Positions 11,268 to 19,712 of a stretch of DNA of 64,000 bases are shown piece by piece; position 1 is the first letter of the stretch; each line of letters opens with the position of its first letter. Under the pieces are notes generated by a model. It was not told the DNA's origin, searched no databases, and saw only the letters and a list, made by a program, of their open reading frames with translations. The DNA comes from Palleniella intestinalis (lineage in GTDB: Bacteria; Bacteroidota; Bacteroidia; Bacteroidales; Bacteroidaceae), in contig NZ_JABKKG010000001.1 of the NCBI RefSeq assembly GCF_013166595.1, positions 372,001 to 436,000 on the forward strand, in the 5' to 3' direction. Both the position numbers and the translations under genes were made by a program.

Positions 11268-11298
11268 AAAAGGACTCCCTCTGAACGAGAGAGTCCTT
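11268..11298 (-). terminator. Rho-independent terminator of uxaC
   Basis: On the minus strand AAGGACTC pairs with GAGTCCTT, followed by TTTCTTT. It sits directly after the uxaC stop codon. An AT-rich stretch near 11241-11265 (ACAGTTACTTAA) resembles the repeat at 5281-5329. Confidence 0.8.
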
Positions 11299-11316
11299 CG
11301 TGTTATGTTCAGTTGA

Positions 11317-12732
11317 TCAGAACTGGAAATACTTCTTTGCGTTGTTGTAGCAGATGTCCTCAACCATCTGACGCACACGCTTCTCCTCGTAGCCAGTAAA
11401 AGGAATGATGCCTGCCTCGATGTCATTGCCGAGGAGGTTACAGAGAGTACGGCGGAAATACTCATGGCGTGGGTAAGAAAGGAATGAGCGAGAGTCGGTC
11501 AGCATACCCACGAAGCGTGAGAGCAGACCGAGAACAGACAGAGCGTTCATCTGCTTCTCCATGCCGTCCTTCTGGTCAAGGAACCACCAGCCTGAACCGA
11601 ACTGGATCTTTCCTGCCACAGAACCATCCTGGAAGTTGCCGAGCATTGTTGCGATAACCTCGTTTGCACATGGGTTGAGGTTGTAAAGGATTGTCTTAGC
11701 CAGCTTTCCTTCTGTGTTAAGTTCATCAAGGAAGTGTGACATAGCCTTTGCAGTCGTGAACTCACCGATAGAGTCGAAACCTGTATCAGCACCAAGCTGT
11801 GCGAACATCTTAGAGTTGTTGTTGCGGATAGCACCGTAGTGATACTGCTGTGTCCAGCCTGAAGCATAGTCCATCTCGCCCTGAGCCTTCAGGTAAGCAT
11901 GCTTGTACTTGCGCTGCTCCTCAACAGTAGGAGTAGTTCCGGCAAGTGCCTTCTCCATGATAGCGTTAATCTCAGCATCTGTGTATGGCTCATCGTAGAA
12001 CTCCTCGATGCCGTGGTCAGAGAGACGGCAGCCCATAGAGTCAAAGAAATCGTGGCGCTTCTGGAGAGCCTCGTTGAGTGATGCGAAATCCTTAATCTCC
12101 ACTTCCGCAACCTCAGCAAGTTTCTCAATGTAAGCCTTCCATGTGGCAGCCTCAATGTTCATGCCCGCATCAGGACGCCACGTAGGAAGCATGCGTGTCT
12201 TTGCTGTCGGGTCTTCCTTCACAACCTTGTGCCACTCAAGAGAATCAGCAGGGTCATCGGTTGTGCAGACAATCTCAACATTGTAGTGCTCCATCATTCC
12301 GCGTGGGCAGAACTTAGGGTCATTCTTAATCATGTCGTTGCACTTGTCGTAGATTTCCTTAGCATTCTCAGGATTCAGAGTCTCCTCGATGCCGAAAGCT
12401 GTCTTCAGCTCAAGGTGTGTCCAGTGGTAGAGAGGGTTACGGAATGTATAAGGCACTGTCTCAGCCCACTTCTCAAACTTCTCCCAGTCGGTAGTGTCCT
12501 TGCCTGTGCAGAAGCGCTCATTTATACCATTGGAACGCATAGCACGCCACTTGTAGTGGTCGCCCATGAGCCAAATCTGCGCGATAGAGTCAAACTTCTT
12601 GTTCTCAGCCACCATCTGTGGGATAAGGTGGCAGTGATAGTCGATAATCGGCATCTTAGCCGCATGGTTGTGATAAAGGTCTTTCGCTGTCTCGGTTTCG
12701 AGCAGGAAATCCGGATCGTTGAATTTTTTCAT
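11317..12732 (-). CDS. uxaC: Glucuronate/galacturonate isomerase
   Basis: A 471-residue cytoplasmic isomerase converting D-glucuronate to D-fructuronate and D-galacturonate to D-tagaturonate, the first step after pectin-derived uronic acids enter the cell. The N-terminus MKKFNDPDFLLETETAKDLY, the metal-binding DYHCHL (His33, His35), and full length match UxaC. The partner steps (uxaB/uxuB, kdgK) are not in this window. A TATATTTG -7-like box lies on the minus strand at 12787-12794. It fits with the GH28 and PL11 genes elsewhere in the window as part of uronate use. Confidence 0.96.
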   Translation of the reverse strand: MKKFNDPDFLLETETAKDLYHNHAAKMPIIDYHCHLIPQMVAENKKFDSIAQIWLMGDHYKWRAMRSNGINERFCTGKDTTDWEKFEKWAETVPYTFRNPLYHWTHLELKTAFGIEETLNPENAKEIYDKCNDMIKNDPKFCPRGMMEHYNVEIVCTTDDPADSLEWHKVVKEDPTAKTRMLPTWRPDAGMNIEAATWKAYIEKLAEVAEVEIKDFASLNEALQKRHDFFDSMGCRLSDHGIEEFYDEPYTDAEINAIMEKALAGTTPTVEEQRKYKHAYLKAQGEMDYASGWTQQYHYGAIRNNNSKMFAQLGADTGFDSIGEFTTAKAMSHFLDELNTEGKLAKTILYNLNPCANEVIATMLGNFQDGSVAGKIQFGSGWWFLDQKDGMEKQMNALSVLGLLSRFVGMLTDSRSFLSYPRHEYFRRTLCNLLGNDIEAGIIPFTGYEEKRVRQMVEDICYNNAKKYFQF

Positions 12733-12956
12733 GATTGGTTAAGGTGATTTATTTTAAGTTTTTCAATTGTTTTACAATAATCTATGCAAATATACTCAAT
12801 TTATTCTTATCACAGGTCAATACCGCAAAAGAATTAACAAGAATTAATGTGAAGCAATTATAATCGCCTTATTCGAATATGAAATGTACCATGATGCATG
12901 ATAACAAAGGAAAAGCATCTTTCCGGATAAATATCTGAAAGAAAAACAGCAAAACC

Positions 12957-12988
12957 ATTGGCAGTCTGAAAGAAAATTTATAATTTTG
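12957..12988 (+). promoter_or_regulatory. Promoter of trpB2
   Basis: ATTG (12957-12960), 20 bases, TAATTTTG (12981-12988). The leader to the trpB ATG is about 180 bases. It contains a 32-codon open frame and a short tandem repeat, and it has no Trp-codon run. Confidence 0.65.
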
Positions 12989-13003
12989 CAGTCAAAGTGA
13001 AAA

Positions 13004-13102
13004 ATGACACAGAAAAAGCGGCAGGCATCGGGCGATAATGGACAGTCAGTCTGCATGAACAGCCGGCATGAGCTGCCTCTCATAAGGACAGGGGCAGAGT
13101 GA
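13004..13102 (+). CDS. Possible 32-residue leader ORF before trpB2
   Basis: An ATG just after the predicted transcription start opens a 32-codon frame (MTQKKRQASGDNGQSV...) ending with TGA at the first unit of the tandem repeat. It contains no tryptophan, so it is not a classical trp attenuator peptide. It could be a real small protein, an upstream regulatory ORF or chance. Confidence 0.2.
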   Translation: MTQKKRQASGDNGQSVCMNSRHELPLIRTGAE

Positions 13103-13164
13103 AAACACATATTATTAAGGTGAAAAGACAACTTATTTAAGGTAAAAAGACAACGAACAAGTAT
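13100..13164. repeat. 21/22-bp tandem repeat in the trpB2 leader
   Basis: Units beginning TGAAAA, TGAAAA and TAAAAA start at 13100, 13121 and 13143, sharing RRTGAAAAGACAAC. The array ends 14 bases before the trpB start codon. The sequence differs from the AAAAGGT arrays but the period is the same. Confidence 0.6.
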
Positions 13165-13177
13165 AAACATTGAAATC

Positions 13178-14542
13178 ATGAAAAAACAGAAACGATACTT
13201 CCTCACCGAGGAACAGATCCCGACACAATGGTACAACATTCAGGCGGACATGGTCAACAAGCCGTTGCCGCCGCTCAATCCTGCGACAAAGGAGCCGCTG
13301 AAACCTGAGGACCTTTACCCTGTCTTCTGCGAGGAATGCAGCCGCCAGGAGCTTGACCAGGAGAATGCGTGGATTGACATACCTGAAGAGGTGCGCGACC
13401 TTTATGCTTACTACCGCTCGACTCCTCTTGTGCGTGCCTACGGACTGGAGAAGGCTCTCGGCACTCCGGCACACATTTATTTCAAGAACGAGTCCGTAAG
13501 CCCTGTGGGCAGCCACAAGCTGAACTCTGCCATAGCACAGGCTTACTACTGCAAGAAGGAGGGTGTGACAAACGTGACAACAGAGACCGGCGCCGGACAA
13601 TGGGGCACGGCACTGTCCTACGCTGCCAAGGTGTTCGGGCTGGAGGCTGCTGTCTATCAGGTGAAGATTTCCTACGAACAGAAGCCTTACCGCCGCTCGA
13701 TCATGCAGACCTACGGCGCTCAGGTGACTCCGTCGCCTTCGATGTCGACACGCGCCGGAAAGGACATCCTCACGCGTGAGCCTAACAATCAGGGCTCTTT
13801 GGGCACTGCCATATCTGAGGCTGTGGAACTGGCGAAGACAACACCTAACTGCAAATACACTCTTGGTTCTGTCATGAGCCATGTCACACTGCACCAGACC
13901 ATCATCGGTCTGGAGGCTGAGAAGCAGATGGAAATGGCGGGCGAATATCCGGACATTGTCATAGGCTGTTTCGGCGGCGGCTCAAATTTCGGCGGCATAG
14001 CGTTCCCTTTCATGCGCCATAACATAAAGGACGGAAAGACGACTCGCTTCATAGCTGCCGAACCTGCGTCATGCCCGAAACTGACACGCGGAAAGTTCCA
14101 TTACGATTTCGGAGATGTCGCCGGCTACACTCCGCTACTCCCGATGTACACACTCGGCCACGACTTCATGCCTGCCAACATACATGCCGGAGGGCTGCGC
14201 TACCATGGTGCCGGTGTGATTGTCTCACAGCTGCTTAAGGACAAGCTCATGGAGGCTGTGGACATCAAGCAGTTAGAGACCTTCGAAGCCGGCGTGCTCT
14301 TCGCGAAGGCCGAGGGCATCATCCCTGCGCCGGAGTCAAGCCACGCCATTGCGGCGGCGATAAGGGAGGCGAAGAAATGCACGGAGACCGGCGAGGCGAA
14401 AGTCATCCTCTTCAACCTTTCCGGGCATGGCCTCATCGACATGACGGCTTACGACAACTATCTTGCAGGCAACCTTCAGAACTACGAAGTTCCGGAGGAA
14501 CTGATAGAGCAGAACATAGACAAAGTGAAAGGGTTGGTATAG
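13178..14542 (+). CDS. trpB: Tryptophan synthase beta chain, TrpB2 type
   Basis: A 454-residue PLP enzyme joining indole and serine to tryptophan. The PLP lysine is Lys114 in VGSHKLNSA, and the phosphate loop is GGGSNFGG at 266-273. Length, the N-terminal RYFLTEEQIPTQWYNI and the SYEQKPYRR segment identify the TrpB2 branch rather than the 390-residue TrpB1. There is no trpA or other trp gene nearby, which is usual for TrpB2; these proteins often act as stand-alone indole-salvage enzymes. It has its own promoter and terminator and is flanked by tandem repeats on both sides. Confidence 0.94.
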   Translation: MKKQKRYFLTEEQIPTQWYNIQADMVNKPLPPLNPATKEPLKPEDLYPVFCEECSRQELDQENAWIDIPEEVRDLYAYYRSTPLVRAYGLEKALGTPAHIYFKNESVSPVGSHKLNSAIAQAYYCKKEGVTNVTTETGAGQWGTALSYAAKVFGLEAAVYQVKISYEQKPYRRSIMQTYGAQVTPSPSMSTRAGKDILTREPNNQGSLGTAISEAVELAKTTPNCKYTLGSVMSHVTLHQTIIGLEAEKQMEMAGEYPDIVIGCFGGGSNFGGIAFPFMRHNIKDGKTTRFIAAEPASCPKLTRGKFHYDFGDVAGYTPLLPMYTLGHDFMPANIHAGGLRYHGAGVIVSQLLKDKLMEAVDIKQLETFEAGVLFAKAEGIIPAPESSHAIAAAIREAKKCTETGEAKVILFNLSGHGLIDMTAYDNYLAGNLQNYEVPEELIEQNIDKVKGLV

Positions 14543-14605
14543 AAGCATACCACTGAGGTACAAAAGCATACCACTGATATGAAAAAACGCCCCATTGACA
14601 AGTAA
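14543..14605. repeat. 21-bp tandem repeat directly after trpB2
   Basis: AAGCATACCACTGA occurs at 14543 and 14564, with a degenerate third unit at 14585 (AAACGCCCCATTGA). It begins at the trpB stop codon. Confidence 0.65.
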
Positions 14606-14648
14606 GCATTGCAAATCATTTTTCAACAGCAGCTTACAATAACAAGGC

Positions 14649-14706
14649 AAGGCGAGTCAAGTCATTACTCAAAGCAGAGTTAGGCATGGCTCGCCTTCTT
14701 CTTTTT
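14649..14706 (+). terminator. Terminator downstream of trpB2
   Basis: AAGGCGAG (14649-14656) pairs with CTCGCCTT (14690-14697), followed by a pyrimidine-rich CTTCTTTTTT tract. The loop is long, at about 33 bases. Confidence 0.6.
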
Positions 14707-14795
14707 TCTGCAAAGGCCTCAGACGATTTAACGTGATGCAACAGAATATGCACAAAGCGTCTGAATCTGCGTAAAAATTATTTGTGCAATTGTTC

Positions 14796-14943
14796 CACGC
14801 CGTGCAATTTTTTTTCCACGCTGCCGAAATGTCTGTTCCACGCCGCCGAAATTTTGTAGCGCGCCGCCGAAATTTTGCAGCACGCCGCCGAAATTTTGCA
14901 GCACGCCGCCGAAATTCTGTAGCGCGCCGCCGAAAATATATCA
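14796..14943. repeat. GC-rich 21-bp tandem array (about seven units)
   Basis: Units start at 14796, 14817, 14839, 14860, 14881, 14902 and 14923, and carry CRCGCCGCCGAAATT with TTGYAG. The period is 21 with one 22-base step. Because 21 is a multiple of three, several frames stay open and encode seven-residue repeats rich in Arg/Asn/Phe/Ala. These are not genes. Composition is sharply richer in GC than the flanks. The remainder of the 14543-15240 spacer holds the features listed here. Confidence 0.85.
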
Positions 14944-15111
14944 TGTCGCACCAAAACATTGTCCGACACAGCCCATATAACTAATTGTCCTTTCATTTTT
15001 ATGCCGGCATTTCCTTGCTCTGACAACACAAAACCGTCAGAACTGTTGCAGAAGACACCCTAAAAAGACATGTAGAGACGAAGCGATTCTTGCAAAAATA
15101 CTTTCACATAA

Positions 15112-15143
15112 TTTGAGCATTCGAGATAAATTTACTATCTTTG
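15112..15143 (+). promoter_or_regulatory. Promoter of the SGNH esterase-GH28 operon
   Basis: TTTG (15112-15115), 20 bases, TATCTTTG (15136-15143), a near-perfect Bacteroidetes promoter. The -7 box forms the left end of palindromic element copy C. Confidence 0.8.
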
Positions 15144-15208
15144 CAGACGATAAGCTGCACACGGCAATAAGAGCAAGCTCTTGCTGCATCCGCCTTGCAC
15201 TATCTTTT
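15137..15208. repeat. Palindromic promoter element, copy C (inverted relative to A and B)
   Basis: The reverse complement shares GCAAGAGCTTGCTCTTATTG and the GTGCAGCTTAT arm with copy B. It begins at the -7 box and would form the first part of the mRNA leader. Confidence 0.7.
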
Positions 15209-15240
15209 CAAAAATAAATCCTAAAGCCAACTAAAAAACA

Positions 15241-16050
15241 ATGAAACAGAAAACATTATCCATCCTACTTTGCGTGCTTCTTGCCATGCCTGTCTGCGCG
15301 CAAATGACAATCACCCACCCATGGGCAGGAAAGAAGGTTGCATATCTTGGCGACTCTGTCACCGACCCGCGCAACAGCGGCAGCAACAACAAATACTGGA
15401 ACCTGCTCGACGAGTGGCTTGGCATAACCCCATACGTCTATGCCGTCAGCGGCAGACAGTGGAATGACATTCCACGGCAGGCGGACAAACTGCGTTCGGA
15501 GCATGGCGACGACTTTGACGCAATAATCATCTTCATGGGTACCAACGACTACAACAACGCCGTGCCATTGGGAAGATGGTACGACGAGGTGGCGGCGACC
15601 GTCGAGTACGGTCACGGTTATGTGAAACGCCCGGAGACACGTATGAGGCGCATCCCTGTCATGGACACAAACACATTCCGCGGACGCATGAACATCGCAA
15701 TGGACTCGCTGAAGCGCACATTCCCTGACAAGCAGATTGTCCTGCTGACTCCTATCCACAGGGCAGGATTCTATGCCAACGACAAGAACTGGCAGGTGAC
15801 GGAGGATTATGCCAACCGATGCGGCGAATATCTTGACGCATACGTCGATGCCGTAAAGGAATGCGGACAGGTTTGGGCGGTGCCTGTCATCGACCTTTCG
15901 GCATTGTGCGGGCTTTACCCTATGCTTGACGCACATGCGAAATACTTTGCCAAGCCTGACAAAGACCGCCTGCATCCGAACAACCAAGGCCACCGTCGAA
16001 TGGCCGCGACACTGATGTACCAGTTGCTTACCATTCCTTGCTCATTTTAA
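15241..16050 (+). CDS. Secreted SGNH/GDSL-family esterase
   Basis: A 269-residue hydrolase with signal peptide MKQKTLSILLCVLLAMPVCA. The nucleophile Ser39 is in VAYLGDSVTD (block I), the block III residue is in FMGTNDY, and Asp242 and His245 are in DRLHP. It probably deacetylates a plant polysaccharide in the periplasm. It is followed three bases later by a GH28 enzyme, which implies shared transcription and points to acetylated pectin or rhamnogalacturonan as substrate. That substrate is inferred from the neighbour only. Confidence 0.87.
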   Translation: MKQKTLSILLCVLLAMPVCAQMTITHPWAGKKVAYLGDSVTDPRNSGSNNKYWNLLDEWLGITPYVYAVSGRQWNDIPRQADKLRSEHGDDFDAIIIFMGTNDYNNAVPLGRWYDEVAATVEYGHGYVKRPETRMRRIPVMDTNTFRGRMNIAMDSLKRTFPDKQIVLLTPIHRAGFYANDKNWQVTEDYANRCGEYLDAYVDAVKECGQVWAVPVIDLSALCGLYPMLDAHAKYFAKPDKDRLHPNNQGHRRMAATLMYQLLTIPCSF

Positions 16051-16053
16051 TAC

Positions 16054-17478
16054 ATGGAAAACAACATGCTACGCGTCATTCTATTTACAGTGCTGTCAAT
16101 CTGCGGCATCGGCAATCTTGCCGCCGAGGGAGTGTACTACAAGACAATCAAGGTTGACGCGCCGTTCGAGATGCCTGACATCAAAGAGTGTGTGTTCCCT
16201 GACAAAGAATTCAAAATCACCTCCTACGGCGCAAAGGCAAAGGACGGTTTCATAAACACAAAGGCGATAAACAAAGCGATTCGCGCATGCAGCAAAGCAG
16301 GTGGCGGCAAAGTCATTGTACCTGCAGGAGAATGGCTGACGGGACCGGTGCACCTGATGAGCAATGTCAATCTTGTGCTTGCCGAAGGCTCAGTCCTGAA
16401 GTTCATCGACCGTCCCGATGCTTATCTGCCTGCCGTCATGACCTCATGGGAAGGCATGGAATGCTACAACTATTCGCCGCTTGTCTACGCCTACGACTGT
16501 GAGAATGTGGCGATTACCGGAAAAGGCACGCTTGCCCCGATAATGGGAGAATGGCGGAAATGGTTCGGCCGTCCGCAGCCTCACCTTGATGCGCTGAAAG
16601 AGCTTTACACAAAGGCTTCTACGGATGTCGCCGTCGAGGAAAGGCAGATGGCTCATGGCGAGAAGCACCTGCGCCCTCACCTCATACACCTCAACCGATG
16701 CAAGAATGTGCTTTTGGACGGTTTCAGGATTCGCCAAAGTCCTTTCTGGACAGTGCACATCTATCTTTGCGAGGGAGGCATCGCACGGAATCTTGATGTC
16801 AACGCACATGGGCACAACAATGACGGCATCGACATTGAGATGACGCGAAACTTCCTTGTCGAGAACTGTGTGTTCGACCAGGGCGACGATGCCGTGGTGA
16901 TTAAGGCCGGTCGCAACCGTGATGCGTGGCGGCTTGCCACTCCGAGCGAGAACATTGTGATACGCAACTGCACCGTCAATGCCGGTCACACGCTGCTTGG
17001 CATAGGCAGCGAGATTTCAGGCGGCATCCGCAATGTGTACATGCACGACTGTGTGGCTTCGGGTCTGTTGCACAGGCTCTTTTTCATAAAGACCAACCAC
17101 AGGCGCGGTGCTTTCGTGGAGAACATTTACATGGATGGCATAAAGGCAATTGGAGCGATAAACGTGCTTGAGATTGACACCGAGGTGCTTTACCAGTGGC
17201 GCAAACTTGTGCCGACATACGAGGAGCGGCTCACGAAGATTGACGGAATCCATGTCAGCAATGTCGAGTGTGGCGATGTGAAGCGTGTGTATGAGATTAA
17301 GGGCGACTTCCGCAAGCCTGTCCGGAACGTGTCAATCGACAATGTCCGCGTCGGCTGTGTCGCAAATCCGCAGAACATTTGTGCCAATGTCAACAACCTC
17401 ACTGTCGGCACTGTCGTGTGCGACTCTGTCGACCCGAAGACGCTGCCGCAACTTGACAAGTATGTTTCCAACAAATAG
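16054..17478 (+). CDS. Glycoside hydrolase family 28 (polygalacturonase-like)
   Basis: A 474-residue right-handed beta-helix enzyme expected to hydrolyse galacturonic acid linkages in pectin. The signal peptide lies within residues 1-25; a second ATG at codon 5 could be the true start. The catalytic block is HNNDGIDIE (255-260) with QGDDAVVIKAG (Asp278, Asp279), followed by GHTLLGIGSEISGGIRNV with His312. The usual GHG is GHT here, as in some exo-acting bacterial members. It is cotranscribed with the SGNH esterase. Exo-polygalacturonase or rhamnogalacturonan hydrolase activity are both possible. Confidence 0.9.
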   Translation: MENNMLRVILFTVLSICGIGNLAAEGVYYKTIKVDAPFEMPDIKECVFPDKEFKITSYGAKAKDGFINTKAINKAIRACSKAGGGKVIVPAGEWLTGPVHLMSNVNLVLAEGSVLKFIDRPDAYLPAVMTSWEGMECYNYSPLVYAYDCENVAITGKGTLAPIMGEWRKWFGRPQPHLDALKELYTKASTDVAVEERQMAHGEKHLRPHLIHLNRCKNVLLDGFRIRQSPFWTVHIYLCEGGIARNLDVNAHGHNNDGIDIEMTRNFLVENCVFDQGDDAVVIKAGRNRDAWRLATPSENIVIRNCTVNAGHTLLGIGSEISGGIRNVYMHDCVASGLLHRLFFIKTNHRRGAFVENIYMDGIKAIGAINVLEIDTEVLYQWRKLVPTYEERLTKIDGIHVSNVECGDVKRVYEIKGDFRKPVRNVSIDNVRVGCVANPQNICANVNNLTVGTVVCDSVDPKTLPQLDKYVSNK

Positions 17479-17538
17479 CACAGTCTTTTAGCAGTTATTT
17501 ACAAACACAAGAAATATAATTCAAAACACATTTACAAC

Positions 17539-18477
17539 ATGAACAGAATAACAGAACTTTTCGGCATAAAGTACCCTATCGTACAGGGTGGCATGGTGTG
17601 GTGCAGCGGCTGGCGTCTTGCGGCCGCAGTGAGCAACGCCGGCGGACTCGGACTGCTTGGTGCGGGTTCGATGCACCCGGATACTTTGCAAGAGCACATC
17701 GACAAGATGAAAGCAGCCACCGACCGTCCGTGGGGCATCAACATACCGCTGATGTATCCGGAGATTGACCGCCTTATGAAGATTATCATCGACAGCGGTG
17801 TGCGCATCGTCTTCACCTCTGCCGGCAGCCCGAAGAAATTCACGCCTATGCTCCACGAAGCAGGAATCACCGTGGCACACGTGGTGTCAAGCAGTCTCTT
17901 CGCACGCAAATGTGAGGAGGCCGGCGTGGATGCCATTGTGGCGGAAGGCTTTGAGGCCGGAGGGCATAACGGGCGTGAGGAGACAACGACCATGGCTCTC
18001 ATCCCTCAGGTGCGCAAAGCGACAAGCCTCCCTCTGATAGCTGCCGGTGGCATAGGCTGCGGACAGTCGATTTTGGCAGCACAGGCTCTTGGTGCCGAGG
18101 GTGTGCAGATTGGCACGCTGTTTGCCTTGGCGGAGGAAAGTTCCGCTGCGGAAGCATTCAAGCAAAGGTGTGTGGCAATGTCAGAGGGCGACACTATGCT
18201 TTGTCTGAAGAAGCTCGCTCCTACCCGACTTGTGAAGAACGATTTGTACGGCCGTATCGCAGAGGCAGAAGCACGCGGTGCCGATGCCGAGGAGCTTCGC
18301 GGAATACTTGGGCATGCGGCTTCAAAGCGCGGAATATTTGAGGGTGACACAAACGAGGGTGAGCTTGAAATCGGTCAGGTGGCTTCTGCCGTGAACAGGA
18401 TCATGCCGGTGGCGGAGATTATGGACAATCTTGTCACAGAGTATCGCAGCGCAATGAATTTTGAGCCGTTACTCTGA
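17539..18477 (+). CDS. FMN-dependent nitronate monooxygenase / FabK-like enoyl reductase
   Basis: A 312-residue TIM-barrel flavoprotein of the 2-nitropropane dioxygenase family. Diagnostic segments are PIVQGGMVWCSG, AVSNAGGLGLLGAGSM, EGFEAGGHNG with the conserved His143, and IAAGGIGCG for FMN phosphate binding. Family members either oxidise alkyl nitronates or, as FabK, reduce enoyl-ACP in fatty acid synthesis; length and the EAGGHNG motif do not separate the two. There is no fab gene nearby. It is convergent with the SPFH gene, with a strong hairpin between them. Confidence 0.82.
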   Translation: MNRITELFGIKYPIVQGGMVWCSGWRLAAAVSNAGGLGLLGAGSMHPDTLQEHIDKMKAATDRPWGINIPLMYPEIDRLMKIIIDSGVRIVFTSAGSPKKFTPMLHEAGITVAHVVSSSLFARKCEEAGVDAIVAEGFEAGGHNGREETTTMALIPQVRKATSLPLIAAGGIGCGQSILAAQALGAEGVQIGTLFALAEESSAAEAFKQRCVAMSEGDTMLCLKKLAPTRLVKNDLYGRIAEAEARGADAEELRGILGHAASKRGIFEGDTNEGELEIGQVASAVNRIMPVAEIMDNLVTEYRSAMNFEPLL

Positions 18478-18507
18478 TATTTCTGCATTACGCTCATGTA
18501 TAAATGA

Positions 18508-18552
18508 AAGCATCCATAAGTTTGAGGGATTGACTCTAACTTATGGATGCTT
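18508..18552 (+). terminator. Long hairpin between convergent genes
   Basis: A 15-base perfect stem, AAGCATCCATAAGTT with AACTTATGGATGCTT, around a 15-base loop. It is placed to end the flavoprotein transcript. The U tract is weak. Confidence 0.7.
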
Positions 18553-18583
18553 GATTATTACACCTTATTATATATATACCTTA

Positions 18584-18625
18584 TTATATATAGCTATTTC
18601 CCGGTTATATATAGCTATTTCCCGG
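18584..18625. repeat. 21-bp perfect tandem duplication overlapping a stop codon
   Basis: Two identical 21-base units start at 18584 and 18605, each TTATATATAGC followed by TATTTCCCGG. The second contains the stop codon and last codons of the SPFH gene. A related TTATTATATATA duplication precedes it. Confidence 0.8.
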
Positions 18626-19571
18626 CGTTGACAACAGGCTGTGCCGGCTCGTCGGCGCAAAGTACGACAAGCAGGTTGCTTACCATGTCGGCTTTCTTCG
18701 CATTGTCAAGCTCGACAACGCCCTCATCGGAAAGTTTGTCTATCGCCATTTTCACCATACTCACAGCACCGTCGACAATCTTCTCGCGCGCCGTGATGAT
18801 TGCGGCGGCTTGCTGGCGGCGGAGCATGACTGCCGCTATCTCCGGAGCGTAGGCAAGGTAATTGATGCGGGCTTCCGTCACTTCAAGTCCTGCCATTTCA
18901 AGGCGTTCGTTGAGCTTGCTTGTAAGCACTTCGTTGATTTCCGCACTGCCGTCGCGCAATGTCACCTCATTGCTGCCGCAACCCTCATTGTCATAAGCAT
19001 ACATTCCTGCCACTTCACGGAGTGCTGAGTCGCTCTGTATGGCGACGAAACGCTCGAACTTGTTCATGCGGGCGGATGCGCTGTTCAAAGTCTGGGCGTT
19101 GGCGGACACGTCCGTGTCAATGTCAAATATCGCCTTGTATGTATCCTTCAGCCTCCACACGACGACAAGTCCTATCAGGACAGGGTTGCCGGCTTTGTCG
19201 TTGACCTTTATCGGCTCGGCATTAAGGTTGCGGGCACGCAGGCTGACATTCTTGACGCTCATGAAAGGGTTAAGCCAATAGTATCCGTTTTTGCGGAACG
19301 TGCCCACGTATCGTCCGAAGAATGTCATCACCTTTGCTTCATTAGGTTCAAGCAATGAGAAGCCGCACGAACATATCACGGCAATAAGAAACAGCAGTCC
19401 TCCGAGGACAAACCACCATGTGCACGGCTCTCCGGCGTCAGCTTTGACAATGCCTTGCACAATGGAGAACACTGTGGCACACCATAGCAGAATGGCAATG
19501 GCTATCATGAGAAAGCCGTTGAGCGAGCCACCCTTGAATTCAAACTCTCCTGAATGTGTTGTCTTTTCCAT
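18615..19571 (-). CDS. SPFH/Band 7 domain membrane protein
   Basis: A 318-residue protein of the stomatin/prohibitin/flotillin superfamily. Two hydrophobic segments (about 20-42 and 52-72) anchor it to the inner membrane. The SPFH domain follows, with EAKVMTFFGRYVGTFRKNGYYW and LNERLEMAGLEVTEARINYLAYAPEIA, and then an Ala/Gln-rich helical region. SPFH proteins form membrane scaffolds or regulate proteases; no partner gene such as nfeD or hflC is adjacent. The C-terminal residues are encoded in a 21-bp repeat. Confidence 0.88.
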   Translation of the reverse strand: MEKTTHSGEFEFKGGSLNGFLMIAIAILLWCATVFSIVQGIVKADAGEPCTWWFVLGGLLFLIAVICSCGFSLLEPNEAKVMTFFGRYVGTFRKNGYYWLNPFMSVKNVSLRARNLNAEPIKVNDKAGNPVLIGLVVVWRLKDTYKAIFDIDTDVSANAQTLNSASARMNKFERFVAIQSDSALREVAGMYAYDNEGCGSNEVTLRDGSAEINEVLTSKLNERLEMAGLEVTEARINYLAYAPEIAAVMLRRQQAAAIITAREKIVDGAVSMVKMAIDKLSDEGVVELDNAKKADMVSNLLVVLCADEPAQPVVNAGK

Positions 19572-19712
19572 AATTCTTTATTTTAAATATTGTTTGTACG
19601 ATAATGGCGCACCAACGGAGAAGGTTCTCTGTCAGCATGCCAACTGTATGTTAGACTGTCGTGCCTCTAAAAAACTACACGACAGCGTGATAATTTCACA
19701 TTATTTTGCACA

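Noticed and set aside
12989-13177. Classical trp attenuator or T-box before trpB2
   Set aside because: There are no tandem Trp codons in the leader ORF, no T-box-like sequence, and no convincing competing terminator.
12844-13239. 131-codon Cys/Phe-rich frame on the minus strand opposite the trpB leader
   Set aside because: It overlaps the trpB promoter, leader and start codon antisense and has a composition typical of AT-rich spacer.
14669-15029. Three Arg-rich frames with seven-residue repeats on both strands
   Set aside because: They arise because the 21-bp tandem unit is a multiple of three; there is no start context and no family resemblance.
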